Below are positions 8,207-16,705 of a DNA stretch of 64,000 bases, in pieces; positions within the stretch are counted from its first letter, which is position 1; every line of letters begins with the position of its first letter. Made by a program: the position numbers and the translations under genes. The notes beneath the pieces were generated by a model, which was not told where the DNA came from, did no database searches, and saw nothing but the letters and a program-made list of their open reading frames with translations. Source of the DNA: JAKFYM01 sp964416595 (GTDB lineage: Bacteria; Bdellovibrionota; UBA1018; CAIPTA01); contig CAYQES010000007.1 in NCBI GenBank assembly GCA_964416595.1, positions 42,490 to 106,489 of the forward strand, given 5' to 3'.

Positions 8207-10221
8207 TTAATCAATCCATCCCGCCGTAGAAGCGCCTTCGGATCAGGTTCCCGACCCCGGAATTTTTTGTACAGCTCCATGGGGTGCTCGGTGCCGCCCC
8301 GGGAGAGCACATGTTGTTTGAAGGATTCGGCCACTTCTTTGCTAAAGATGCCTTTTTCCCGGAAAAATTCGAAGGCGTCCGCGTCCAAAACTTCCGCCCA
8401 TTTATAGCTGTAGTAACCCGCGGAATATCCGCCCGCAAAAATATGGGAGAACGCGGCTGATGTGCTAGTGCCAGCCACGGGGGGAAAAAAGAGTGTGCGT
8501 TGCAGATTGGCGCGTTCGAAGGCTTCCACATCGTCCACATCACTTGGATCCTGGGCGTGCCACGCAAGATCCAGGAAACCAAAAGAAACTTGGCGCATGC
8601 TCATCCAGCCCGATTGAAACGTGGAGCTCGCTTTGATTTTTTTCACGAGTGATTCAGGGATCGTTTCCCCGGTTTGGTAGTGTTTGGCATAAAGCGATAA
8701 TGCCTCTTGCTCGTTCACCCAGTTTTCCATCACCTGCGAGGGCAATTCCACAAAATCCCAATACACATTGGTGCCCGAAAGGGAAGCATAGGTGCAATCC
8801 GTGAGGAGGGAATGGAGGCTGTGACCAAATTCATGAAAAAGGGTGCGCACTTCCTCGAGAGTAAGGAGCGAAGGCTGGCTCGCCGTGGGTTTTGTGAAAT
8901 TGCACACAATGCTTACGTGGGGGCGAGATTTTTTTCCGCCCCAGATGCCTTGCTCTAGATAGTTGGTCATCCAAGCGCCGCTTTTTTTGGAGGCTCTTGG
9001 GAAAAAATCTGCATAGAAATAGCCCATGAATTTTCCCGAAGCTTCTTCTTTTACCGCAAAGGCTTTTACATCGGGGTGGTACACAGGAATATCGCTCCGC
9101 TCTTGGAAAGTAAGGCCATACAAGCGGCGGGCGTGTTCAAACACTCCGGCGATCACTTTTTCAAGCTGGAAATATGGCCGGAGCTCTTCTTGGCTTAAGG
9201 AATACTTTTCTTGTCGCAATTTTTCGGAATAGAAGCTCACATCCCACGGCTGCAAAGGATCCGGGCTTAACTTTTTCTTGGCCGCTCTTAGTTCTGATAA
9301 ATCTTTTTCTGCCGCGGGTTTTGAGTGCGTGAGGATTTCTTCTAAAAAATCTTTCACCCGCTGCGGGTTATCGGCCATGCGTTCTTCCAACACAAAATCC
9401 GCATGGGTTTTATAACCTAAAAGATTAGCGCGGTTATGCCTAAGAGATGCGATCTCTTTTAAGATGGGGCGATTGTCGTGGGGGGGCTTGGTGGCGCGGC
9501 TCGCGAGGGCGATCCACATTTCTTTTCTGAGATCTTCTCTTGTGCAAAATTGCAGGAAGGGGCCAACGCTCGGAAAATGCAAAGTGAAGGCCCAGGCTTC
9601 GGGGCGGCCTTTTTCCTGGGCGGTTTTTTTGGCGTCTTCTAGGGTGCTGGCGGGTAAATCTTTTAAAGAATCGCCGTCGTCTACGAACAATATATATTCA
9701 TTGGTGGCTTTTAATACATGATCGGAAAATTCTTGGGTGAGCACGGCCAAGCGCCGGTCGATTTCCCGCAATTTTTCTTTTTGTGCTTCGTTTAAAAGTG
9801 CGCCGTTGCGGCGGAAGGCTTTATAGGTTTTTTCGGTGAGTTTTTTTTGTTCGCCTTGCAGAGAGCTGAGTTTTGAGTCGTGCACTTCTTGCACGCGGGC
9901 GAAGATCGCCGCATTCAGCAAAAGATCGTTGGCGAGTTCCGCAAGTTTTGGGGAAATTTCTTTGGCCAAGGCTTGGAGAGTGTCGTTCGTGTGGGCGCTG
10001 AGCAGGTTGAAAAATACAATGCTCACCCGTTCTAAATATTCTTTATGAAACTCTATGCCTTCGATGGTGTTGGAGAAACTCGCGGGCGCCTGGGCGATTT
10101 GTTCCAATTTAGCCTTAGCTTGGCGAATGCCCTCTTCCAAGGCGGGCTTAAAATGCGAGTCCTGCAATTGATGGAAGGGGAAGGGGTGTTGGTCGTCGAC
10201 AGGGATTTGGAATGGATTCAT
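8203..10221 (-). CDS. prlC: M3-family oligopeptidase (oligopeptidase A/PrlC-like)
   Basis: A 672-residue cytoplasmic zinc metallopeptidase that cuts short peptides. The HExxH site is 'FHEFGHSLH' with HEFGH at residues 463-467, followed by the third-ligand region 'NVYWDFVELPSQVMENW' and the substrate-binding 'FAGGYSAGYYSYKWAEVLDADAFEFF', all typical of the M3A group. The length fits the E. coli enzyme (680). There is no signal peptide. No ribosome binding site is visible before the ATG. It forms a two-gene unit with the ureohydrolase, suggesting joint use in peptide and amino-acid breakdown. Confidence 0.93.
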   Translation of the reverse strand: MNPFQIPVDDQHPFPFHQLQDSHFKPALEEGIRQAKAKLEQIAQAPASFSNTIEGIEFHKEYLERVSIVFFNLLSAHTNDTLQALAKEISPKLAELANDLLLNAAIFARVQEVHDSKLSSLQGEQKKLTEKTYKAFRRNGALLNEAQKEKLREIDRRLAVLTQEFSDHVLKATNEYILFVDDGDSLKDLPASTLEDAKKTAQEKGRPEAWAFTLHFPSVGPFLQFCTREDLRKEMWIALASRATKPPHDNRPILKEIASLRHNRANLLGYKTHADFVLEERMADNPQRVKDFLEEILTHSKPAAEKDLSELRAAKKKLSPDPLQPWDVSFYSEKLRQEKYSLSQEELRPYFQLEKVIAGVFEHARRLYGLTFQERSDIPVYHPDVKAFAVKEEASGKFMGYFYADFFPRASKKSGAWMTNYLEQGIWGGKKSRPHVSIVCNFTKPTASQPSLLTLEEVRTLFHEFGHSLHSLLTDCTYASLSGTNVYWDFVELPSQVMENWVNEQEALSLYAKHYQTGETIPESLVKKIKASSTFQSGWMSMRQVSFGFLDLAWHAQDPSDVDDVEAFERANLQRTLFFPPVAGTSTSAAFSHIFAGGYSAGYYSYKWAEVLDADAFEFFREKGIFSKEVAESFKQHVLSRGGTEHPMELYKKFRGREPDPKALLRRDGLIK

Positions 10222-10306
10222 AGTAAATCAGACTACCATAGGGCTAATGGGCCTTCCCAAAAGAAAAATAGTTGCGCCTGGCCCCTAATCGCTTTAACCA
10301 CACAGG

Positions 10307-10930
10307 ATGTATAAAAAGCGTTGCGAGCTCTGCTATTTGCACCAAGAGCTTTGTGTTTGTTCCTTACTCCCTAAGCTGCACACACGCACGCGCTTGGTGA
10401 TATTAATGCACTGCAATGAAGAGCGGAAGCCCTCTAATACAGGGCGTTGGGCTCAGCTTTGCCTGCCCAATAGCGAAATTCGCCTGAGGGGTTTGCCGGA
10501 TCGCACTCCTTTAAACTTGGACGGACTCGTGGATGAGGCGTGCGAGAGCTGGATGCTGCATTTGAGTCCAGAATCCGAAGAAATTTCTGAGGAATTAGTG
10601 CGCGCCACGAAAAAACCCATTCGCCTTTTGGTGCCCGATGGCACTTGGGCCCAGGCGAGCCGTTTGGGCGCCAAACTTGGGAAGCAGTTGCCTAGCGTAA
10701 AACACGTGAAGCTAAAAGCCTTCAAACCTTCTGAATATCGATTGCGTTCCGAATACCACCCGGACGGCATGGCCACATTCGAAGCCATCGCCCGGGCATT
10801 AGGTGTGATTGAAGGAGCCGAAGTGCAAAAAAAGCTGGAAGCTTTTTTTCAAGTGGTCACCGATCGGATGCTTTGGACTAGGGGAAAACTTCCAGCCTCC
10901 GCTGTGCGTGGTGGCTTGCCTAAGGGTTAG
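10307..10930 (+). CDS. tapT: DTW-domain tRNA-uridine aminocarboxypropyltransferase (TapT/TuaA family)
   Basis: The 207-residue product has an N-terminal Cys cluster (CELCYLHQELCVCS) and the family-defining motif in 'VPDGTWAQASRLG' (residues ~105-117; D-x-T-W with neighbouring basic residues). TapT uses S-adenosylmethionine to add an acp group to uridine in the variable loop or D-loop of tRNA (acp3U). The C-terminal 'LRSEYHPDGMATFEAIARAL' is also typical. The start at the ATG has no Shine-Dalgarno sequence. It converges with the HiPIP gene with a 4-base overlap. Confidence 0.85.
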   Translation: MYKKRCELCYLHQELCVCSLLPKLHTRTRLVILMHCNEERKPSNTGRWAQLCLPNSEIRLRGLPDRTPLNLDGLVDEACESWMLHLSPESEEISEELVRATKKPIRLLVPDGTWAQASRLGAKLGKQLPSVKHVKLKAFKPSEYRLRSEYHPDGMATFEAIARALGVIEGAEVQKKLEAFFQVVTDRMLWTRGKLPASAVRGGLPKG

Positions 10931-11265
10931 GGCTTTTTCACCCAGCTCATGCACCAGCCTTGGCCAGCGACTGTATTTTTCGGAATTAAGAGGCACTTGC
11001 CCACTTCTTTTTCCTTTTCCCCCTTGAGTTTCGTATAGAGCTGGCAGTTGTGGCAGTACTGGTCTTTTCGTTCTTTCTTTTTTCGATCAGGGCAGTTAGC
11101 GGAAGGTTTATCTGCATTGGGGCAATATTTTAAAGATTTAGGCATGGGATCTGTTTCTTTGGCTGGCGGCAGATCATCAGCCAGGGCGGGTGAAAATAGA
11201 GAAGACAAAAAGGGCAGAGCGCAAAGAGCGGTGCCTGTCCATTTTAGAAAAGAACGACGTTGCAT
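10927..11265 (-). CDS. high-potential iron-sulfur protein (HiPIP), Tat-exported
   Basis: A small periplasmic electron carrier holding one [4Fe-4S] cluster. The N terminus from the ATG at 11265 is a twin-arginine signal (MQRRSFLKW...ALCALPF...ALA). The mature part has the four HiPIP cysteines in the usual pattern: 'YCHNCQLY', 'GKCLLIP' and 'GWCMSW'. HiPIPs serve respiration or photosynthesis as soluble donors; here a respiratory role is the natural guess. The ATG at 11265 has GGGAGG just upstream, so I prefer it to a TTG 12 bases earlier. The 112-residue precursor length is normal. Confidence 0.88.
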   Translation of the reverse strand: MQRRSFLKWTGTALCALPFLSSLFSPALADDLPPAKETDPMPKSLKYCPNADKPSANCPDRKKKERKDQYCHNCQLYTKLKGEKEKEVGKCLLIPKNTVAGQGWCMSWVKKP

Positions 11266-11313
11266 GGGGCCTCCCAATGAAAAACAATGTGTTGTGTGCG
11301 TGCTTAGTCTCCC

Positions 11314-12579
11314 TCAAAGTGAGGGAAATTTCAAAGGTTCAGATGGGCTTGAGGCAAAGAAGCTTTTATGAAAACGGATTACTTCCTGATCCGCCCGGAT
11401 GGCTTTGGGATCCCAGCCGTCTAAATACAAGCGCTCAGGTTTACGTACCCGAGAAAGTGCCACGTAGGCTTGGCCCGATTCCCAGAGCCCCGATAAATGA
11501 AGGCGAACAGCATCGAGCGTGGAACCTTGCGATTTGTGGATGGTAGTGCCGTAGGCTAAATTCAAAGGAAAATTTTTCGCCGTGGCTACCACTTCGCCAT
11601 CCGCATTGAGTTGTTCAAATTTCACGGGCTCTAGATCCACCTTTTGGCCCGTTTCCAAAAGTTCCACCTGTACAAATTTTTCCCGCATGGCCCGCACGTG
11701 GCCGAGGCTGCCGTTCACATAGAGACCATTGGCTTCGTTTCGGCGGATCATCACGAGCGCATTGGTTTTGAGCACAAGCATTTCTGGGATCGGGCAGTTG
11801 CGCCGGATTTGTTCCAGAGCCGTAGCCTCTCCGGAATAATCGGTGGTGTAGGCCACGGGCTCATCGGGTAAATCTTCTAAGCGCAGGCGATTATAATTTT
11901 CCGCTTGGTGCCTGAGACCAAACAGCCGGGTGACTTCTTCGTCTTCACTCATCTGCTGCATGCGAGCATTCAACGCATCCCGCACGGTAGCATCACAAAC
12001 GCCTTCCCGGATGCGGTTCAGCACATTATTCCAAGGCGCTGAGGGACTGCGATGCACGGTTTGCAGGGAAATCGGTTGGAATTCGGAGCGGGCCCACACT
12101 TCATGGCGGAAAGCCCAGTCCGGAGTTTCTCGGCCGGGGGTGACAGGAGGAAGCTGGGCAAAGTCTCCCACGGCGATGATCCGCAAATTGCCCCAAGGCT
12201 GTTGGTTGCCGCGGGCTTGCCGGGCGATTTCTTCGGCGGCGGCCAAAGTTTCCCCACTCAGCATAGAAATTTCGTCGATCACCACGGTGTGGGCATCTTT
12301 CAAACGGCGTTTTAGCCGCGGATTTTTTAAAGCTCTTTCTACGGTGCGGGCGGTGCCGCCTTCCATGATGCCGAGGCCAAAAAAGGAGTGAAAGGTGCGG
12401 CCACCCACGAGCACAGCGGCGGCGCCCGTGCTGGCGAGCACGGCGATTTCTGTGGGGGATTGTTGCAAAAAGGCTTTTAGCACGGTGCTTTTGCCGGTGC
12501 CCGCCCGGCCCGTGAGGAAGAGGTTACTGATGGTGTGCAGGCGCTCAAGGGCGAGGGATTGGTCCGGGGAAAATTCCAT
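11314..12579 (-). CDS. Pif1-like superfamily 1B DNA helicase
   Basis: The 421-residue product has the SF1B helicase motifs in order: Walker A 'GRAGTGKST' at residues 24-32, 'STGAAAVLVGGRTFHSFF', Walker B 'VVIDEISML', 'GDFAQLPPV', and near the C terminus 'LAYGTTIHKSQGSTLD' and 'AYVALSRV'. This is the Pif1/RecD2 core. The size and the 'TFHSFFGLG' segment fit the short bacterial Pif1-like group. Such helicases unwind 5'-3' and resolve G-quadruplexes or stalled forks. It stands alone, facing the Tgt gene. Confidence 0.88.
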   Translation of the reverse strand: MEFSPDQSLALERLHTISNLFLTGRAGTGKSTVLKAFLQQSPTEIAVLASTGAAAVLVGGRTFHSFFGLGIMEGGTARTVERALKNPRLKRRLKDAHTVVIDEISMLSGETLAAAEEIARQARGNQQPWGNLRIIAVGDFAQLPPVTPGRETPDWAFRHEVWARSEFQPISLQTVHRSPSAPWNNVLNRIREGVCDATVRDALNARMQQMSEDEEVTRLFGLRHQAENYNRLRLEDLPDEPVAYTTDYSGEATALEQIRRNCPIPEMLVLKTNALVMIRRNEANGLYVNGSLGHVRAMREKFVQVELLETGQKVDLEPVKFEQLNADGEVVATAKNFPLNLAYGTTIHKSQGSTLDAVRLHLSGLWESGQAYVALSRVRKPERLYLDGWDPKAIRADQEVIRFHKSFFASSPSEPLKFPSL

Positions 12580-12717
12580 AGAGCATCCTATACTGGGGGA
12601 GGGGGGAACCCAAGAAAGGAGTGGGGCAGACTTTAAAAAAAGGAAAAAGAAAATGAACCAGAGTTAAAGGCGGCTAACCTTGCCTTTTTGCCCGCCGAGT
12701 CGTAAGCCATAGTGATC

Positions 12718-14718
12718 ATGAATCGCCTCCAATTTAAGCTGGAAAAAACCGCCTCTGGTTCCTCTGCCCGGGCCGGCCGTTTCCGCACTTTGCATAACGA
12801 AGTGCTCACGCCCCTTTTTATGCCCGTGGGCACCCACGCCACTGTGCGCAGCCAGCGTTTTGAAAACTTGCTCGATAGCGGCTCCCAAATTTTGCTCGCC
12901 AACACCTACCACTTGCTGCTTCGGCCGGGCCCCGAGATCTTTAAAAAATTTGGCGGCATCCACGGTTTTACAAAATGGCCAAAATCCGTGCTAACGGATT
13001 CTGGGGGCTTTCAGATTTTTGCCATGCCTAACGATCGACACATGACAGAAGAAGGCGCCCGCTTTCTTTCCTACGTAGATGGTAAACATATTTTACTTAC
13101 ACCGGAACGGAGCATTGAAACCCAAAAAGCCATCGGCAGCGATATTATGATGGTGCTGGATCAATGTGTTCCTTCCACGGTGGACGAAAAAACCGCCCGG
13201 GCCGCCATGGAACTTTCGAATCGTTGGGCTTTGCGGAGTATGGCTGCCCGGGGAGATTCTCCCCAGTCGCTTTTTGCGATTGTGCAGGGAGCTTGTTACG
13301 AAAATTTACGAAAGGAAAGTGCAAGCTTTCTTACTCAACATCCCTTTGATGGCTTTGCTCTAGGGGGGCTTGCTGTTGGAGAAAGCAAACAGGAGCGGGA
13401 AGATACGGTGGGCTATGCGGCGGCCCTTCTGCCTACGGATCGCCCACGGTATTTGATGGGCGTGGGCACACCGATTGATTTATTAGAGGCCGTGCACCGG
13501 GGCATGGATATGTTTGATTGCATCATCCCCACGGCCCATGCGGAACAGGGCGTGGCGTACACTTGGAAGGGGAAAGTGCTGCTCCGCCGGGGAGCCTACC
13601 GGGATGTGGCTGATCCAATAGATAAAAATTGCAGCTGCACCGCTTGCACCACCTATTCCAAAGCTTACCTTCATCATTTGATCAAAACCCAGGAGCCTCT
13701 CGGGCGGCAATTGGTAGGATTACATAACATTCATTTTTATCACGAGCTCATGCGCACCATGCGGGAGCATATTTTAGCGGATACTTTTTCTGCCTTTTAC
13801 CGGGACGCAAGAGAAAAGCTTGCCGCGAGCTGCGAAGAATTTCCCGTAAAACCACCGAAAGTGAATCCCGCTATTTCTTTAGAACTCGGAGATTTTGAAG
13901 TGGTCACGGCGCCGGCGGGTTTTGCGAGCATTCGCCAGAAAAGTTCCGGGGAAACCATGCATTCGGTGATTCCCCCCGCGGAAGAAGCTAAGGCCTTGTA
14001 CGTGGATCAGAGCTATTTTCGTGAGCGAGTGAAGGAAGAAGAAGAATTGGTAGTGTGGGATGTGGGCATGGGTGCGGGAGCGAACGCCATGGCCGCGATC
14101 CACGCTTACGAAGAACTGGCCGCACAGGGTTTGGCTAAAGCGAAACTGCATGTGGTGAGCTTTGAAACCGATTTAGATTCTTTAAAACTTGCGCTGCAGC
14201 ACCAGAGTAAATTTCCGTACTTACGCCACGGAGCGCCCCACTGCGTTTTACAAAAAGGCCAGTGGAGTTCGAAGAAATACCCGCTGCAATGGACATTACT
14301 CGAAGATTTTTTTGAGCATCTTGAAGAAGCACCTCGGCCCCACTTTGTTTTCTTTGATCCTTTTTCCACAAAAACCAATTATCCTTTCTGGTGCGTGGAA
14401 ACATTAGAGCGGATTAGGGAAAAAATTGGTGGCCAAGCTGCAGAGCTATTCACCTATTCTAACTCCACCGCCGTCCGGGCATCACTTTTAGCGGCTGGAT
14501 TTTATATCGCCAAGGGCGCGCCCACTGGACCAAAAGGCGAAACCACGATTGCGTGCACCGAAGGCGCTTTGGCTTGGCGAAGGCCTGCACTTTTAGGCGC
14601 TGAATGGCTCGGACGCTGGGAGCGGAGCGAGGCCCGTTGGCCATTGCTCCTTTCGGAAAATCAGGACGAAGAGATTTTGAAAAAAGTTCGTAACCACCCT
14701 CAATTTGCGGAGCGATAA
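12718..14718 (+). CDS. tgt: tRNA-guanine transglycosylase fused to a MnmC-type (DUF752) methyltransferase domain
   Basis: Residues ~1-375 (counted from the ATG at 12718) are a bacterial Tgt, which swaps G34 for preQ1 in GUN-anticodon tRNAs: 'LTDSGGFQIF' (catalytic Asp 94), 'GMDMFDCIIPT' (nucleophile Asp 267), and the zinc site C305-x-C307-x2-C310 with H336. Residues ~390-666 are a Rossmann methyltransferase with motif 'WDVGMGAGANAMAA' (~447-460), 'FVFFDPFSTKTNYPFW' and 'LAAGFYIAKGAPTGPKGETTIA', matching the MnmC2 domain that makes mnm5(s2)U34. No frameshift or linker stop separates them. The usual PTRNARNG after the nucleophile reads PTAHAEQG. A GTG six bases upstream is an alternative start. 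The next gene starts directly after the stop. Confidence 0.88.
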   Translation: MNRLQFKLEKTASGSSARAGRFRTLHNEVLTPLFMPVGTHATVRSQRFENLLDSGSQILLANTYHLLLRPGPEIFKKFGGIHGFTKWPKSVLTDSGGFQIFAMPNDRHMTEEGARFLSYVDGKHILLTPERSIETQKAIGSDIMMVLDQCVPSTVDEKTARAAMELSNRWALRSMAARGDSPQSLFAIVQGACYENLRKESASFLTQHPFDGFALGGLAVGESKQEREDTVGYAAALLPTDRPRYLMGVGTPIDLLEAVHRGMDMFDCIIPTAHAEQGVAYTWKGKVLLRRGAYRDVADPIDKNCSCTACTTYSKAYLHHLIKTQEPLGRQLVGLHNIHFYHELMRTMREHILADTFSAFYRDAREKLAASCEEFPVKPPKVNPAISLELGDFEVVTAPAGFASIRQKSSGETMHSVIPPAEEAKALYVDQSYFRERVKEEEELVVWDVGMGAGANAMAAIHAYEELAAQGLAKAKLHVVSFETDLDSLKLALQHQSKFPYLRHGAPHCVLQKGQWSSKKYPLQWTLLEDFFEHLEEAPRPHFVFFDPFSTKTNYPFWCVETLERIREKIGGQAAELFTYSNSTAVRASLLAAGFYIAKGAPTGPKGETTIACTEGALAWRRPALLGAEWLGRWERSEARWPLLLSENQDEEILKKVRNHPQFAER

Positions 14719-15429
14719 GTGTTATTTCTTTTTCTTGCTTCTGTTGCCTTAGCTGACTGGAAGCCGGTGTGGAAATTGGAAACCCAAGGGGCGCCAAAGA
14801 CGGTTTTTTTTGACGCTTCATCCGGGAAAATTTTTCTCTCAGTGGAGAGTGGCAAAAAGGCCTGGGTAGAGAGAATTTCTTACGAAGGTAAATCGGAGGA
14901 AACGATTGCGAAGGGCGATGCTCCGGCGGGGCCCTTACGGGCCTATGGTGGCCGGATCTATTGGGGCGCAGGGGGAAAAGTTTTCTCTTTTGGGCCCGAG
15001 GGGGAGAAGAAAAAAGTAGAAGCAGAAATTCCTAGCATCACGGATATCGCACTGGACGCCAAGGGGATTCTATATGTGGCCAGTGAAGCGGGCGTTTACT
15101 CTCAAGGCAAAGTGATTTTTTCTAAGCCCGTTACAAGTTTATTGTATTTACAGAGTCTCCACATCTTTTCCCAAGGAAAGATCATTGTGGATAGCAAAGA
15201 ATCGCTTTTTTGTGATTGCTTAGGGCTAGAGCGGGCCCCCTTGGGGGGATGGTTCACGGCAGAAGGAAAAAAAATTGTGAGGCGAAACGGTAAAACAAAA
15301 GAAGTTTTACTCGTCGCGAGTTCGCCTCCCGGGCGCTTGGGTTATCTTTATCGCCGTGAAACCAAAGAGGATCTGTTGCTAGTACCCCGACCCGACGGAA
15401 AAGTTCTCGAGGCTTACCGGGCTCCGTAA
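14719..15429 (+). CDS. exported beta-propeller-like protein of unknown function
   Basis: Translation starts at a GTG that directly follows the tgt-mnmC TAA, with GGAGCG in the end of that gene as ribosome binding site. The first residues (MLFLFLASVALA) form a short signal peptide. The 236-residue product has repeating strand-turn units ('KTVFFDASSGKIFLSVESG', 'LRAYGGRIYWGAGGKVFSF', 'DIALDAKGILYVASEAGVY') typical of SMP-30/NHL-like or WD-type propeller blades, about four or five units. Function unknown; the coupling to tgt-mnmC may only reflect genome compaction. Confidence 0.7.
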   Translation: MLFLFLASVALADWKPVWKLETQGAPKTVFFDASSGKIFLSVESGKKAWVERISYEGKSEETIAKGDAPAGPLRAYGGRIYWGAGGKVFSFGPEGEKKKVEAEIPSITDIALDAKGILYVASEAGVYSQGKVIFSKPVTSLLYLQSLHIFSQGKIIVDSKESLFCDCLGLERAPLGGWFTAEGKKIVRRNGKTKEVLLVASSPPGRLGYLYRRETKEDLLLVPRPDGKVLEAYRAP

Positions 15430-15515
15430 CACGCTAAAAGGGGAGTGAAGAATTTTCAGCCGTGTTTGCCAGACCAGGGCGTTTTCCCTTAGCCTACTAG
15501 AAACCCGGAGATTGT

Positions 15516-16325
15516 ATGAAACTCATCCTTAGCGTATTTCTATTTTCTATTTCTGCTTTTGCTTCTGATCACGGCGCGGCTTCTGCAAAAATCCGCATGG
15601 GTGGCTGGGAAGCTTTCTCCGAATTGCAGAATGGCAATATGCGCTTCTATGAAGGCCGCCAGCAACATCCCCGGCAAGATCCCATCTTGCGGGATGTATT
15701 AGCTTCTGGCCAAAAGCCCCACACGATCCTCATTTCTTGCAGCGATTCCCGGGTGCCGCCCGAAGAAATTTTTGATCAGGGCTTGGGTGATATTTTTAGC
15801 GTGCGCTTGGCTGGCAATGTGATCACCGCGGAAGGCATCGCCAGCGTGGAATACGCTGTGGCACACCTTGGCCCAAAATTGATCATTGTGATGGGCCACG
15901 AGAGCTGTGGTGCGATTGGCGCAGCGATTACAAGCAAAGTTGGCGTGAGTAACGGTTCCGAGAGTTTAGATAAACTCGTAACCCAAATCCGTGGCAACCT
16001 CAGCGCGGGAGCAGTGGCTGGAGTAGGGACCGATAAAATTTTCCGTCAGCCTGTGAAGGAAAACGTGACAGCCAATATTAAAGAACTCTTGAAAAAATCC
16101 GAGATCGTGCGAAAAGCCATGAACACGCAAGGTCTTCTCTTAGGCCAGGCGATTTATAGCTTGAAAACCGGCCGGGTGGAGTTCTGGGATGTGGGTTCAA
16201 AATTAGACGTTTCTTCTCTTCCCGATGCGCCCGTGATCCAAGAGGTAAAGGTGAGTGAAGAAGTGATTGTGGATAAGGGTCCGAAAAAAACTATTAAAAA
16301 GACCAAAGCCCCTGTACATCACTAG
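15516..16325 (+). CDS. beta-class carbonic anhydrase with signal peptide
   Basis: The enzyme interconverts CO2 and bicarbonate. The catalytic motif 'SCSDSRVPPE' gives Cys75, Asp77 and Arg79, and 'GHESCGAIGA' gives His128 and Cys131, completing the zinc site of a beta carbonic anhydrase. A signal peptide (MKLILSVFLFSISAFAS, ~17 residues) sends it to the periplasm. The C-terminal ~35 residues after the core are Lys/Val-rich and probably disordered. A GGAG ribosome binding site precedes the ATG. The DUF1232 gene starts two bases after its stop, so they are likely one transcript. Confidence 0.93.
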   Translation: MKLILSVFLFSISAFASDHGAASAKIRMGGWEAFSELQNGNMRFYEGRQQHPRQDPILRDVLASGQKPHTILISCSDSRVPPEEIFDQGLGDIFSVRLAGNVITAEGIASVEYAVAHLGPKLIIVMGHESCGAIGAAITSKVGVSNGSESLDKLVTQIRGNLSAGAVAGVGTDKIFRQPVKENVTANIKELLKKSEIVRKAMNTQGLLLGQAIYSLKTGRVEFWDVGSKLDVSSLPDAPVIQEVKVSEEVIVDKGPKKTIKKTKAPVHH

Positions 16326-16327
16326 AC

Positions 16328-16705
16328 ATGAACTTTCTAAAAGCTCTGCGCAAAGCGGAGCGGATGCTTTTACATCCGGAAGAACTTTTAGGTTTATTGG
16401 CCAAGGGCCTTAAAAAAGCCTATTCCAAACGGGGCGCCCTAGTGGCGATCTTTGAAGATTTTCTCCTGTTGTTTCGTTTAGTAAAAGCATGGGTGTTGGG
16501 TGAGTACCGGGAAGTTCCTCGGAAAGTGATTTTGTGGTCGATCTTGGCCATTTTGTATTTTGTGAGCCCGTTGGACGCCTTCCCTGATCTTCTTCCCGGT
16601 GGTTATTTAGATGATATCGTTTTTATTTCTTTTATTTTGAAGCGCATTCGCGCGGATCTGGATAAATTCGAACAGTGGGAAGTCAGCAAGAAAAAATCTC
16701 GGTAA
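16328..16705 (+). CDS. DUF1232 (YkvA-like) membrane protein
   Basis: The 125-residue product has the DUF1232 core at about residues 60-105: 'VPRKVILWSILAILYFVSPLDAFPDLLPGGYLDD', with the conserved 'SPxDxxPD' turn and a following hydrophobic helix. The N-terminal half is a basic amphipathic helix region. The family is widespread and associated with membranes, but its role is unknown. It is coupled to the carbonic anhydrase upstream and overlaps the next gene by 31 bases. Confidence 0.82.
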   Translation: MNFLKALRKAERMLLHPEELLGLLAKGLKKAYSKRGALVAIFEDFLLLFRLVKAWVLGEYREVPRKVILWSILAILYFVSPLDAFPDLLPGGYLDDIVFISFILKRIRADLDKFEQWEVSKKKSR

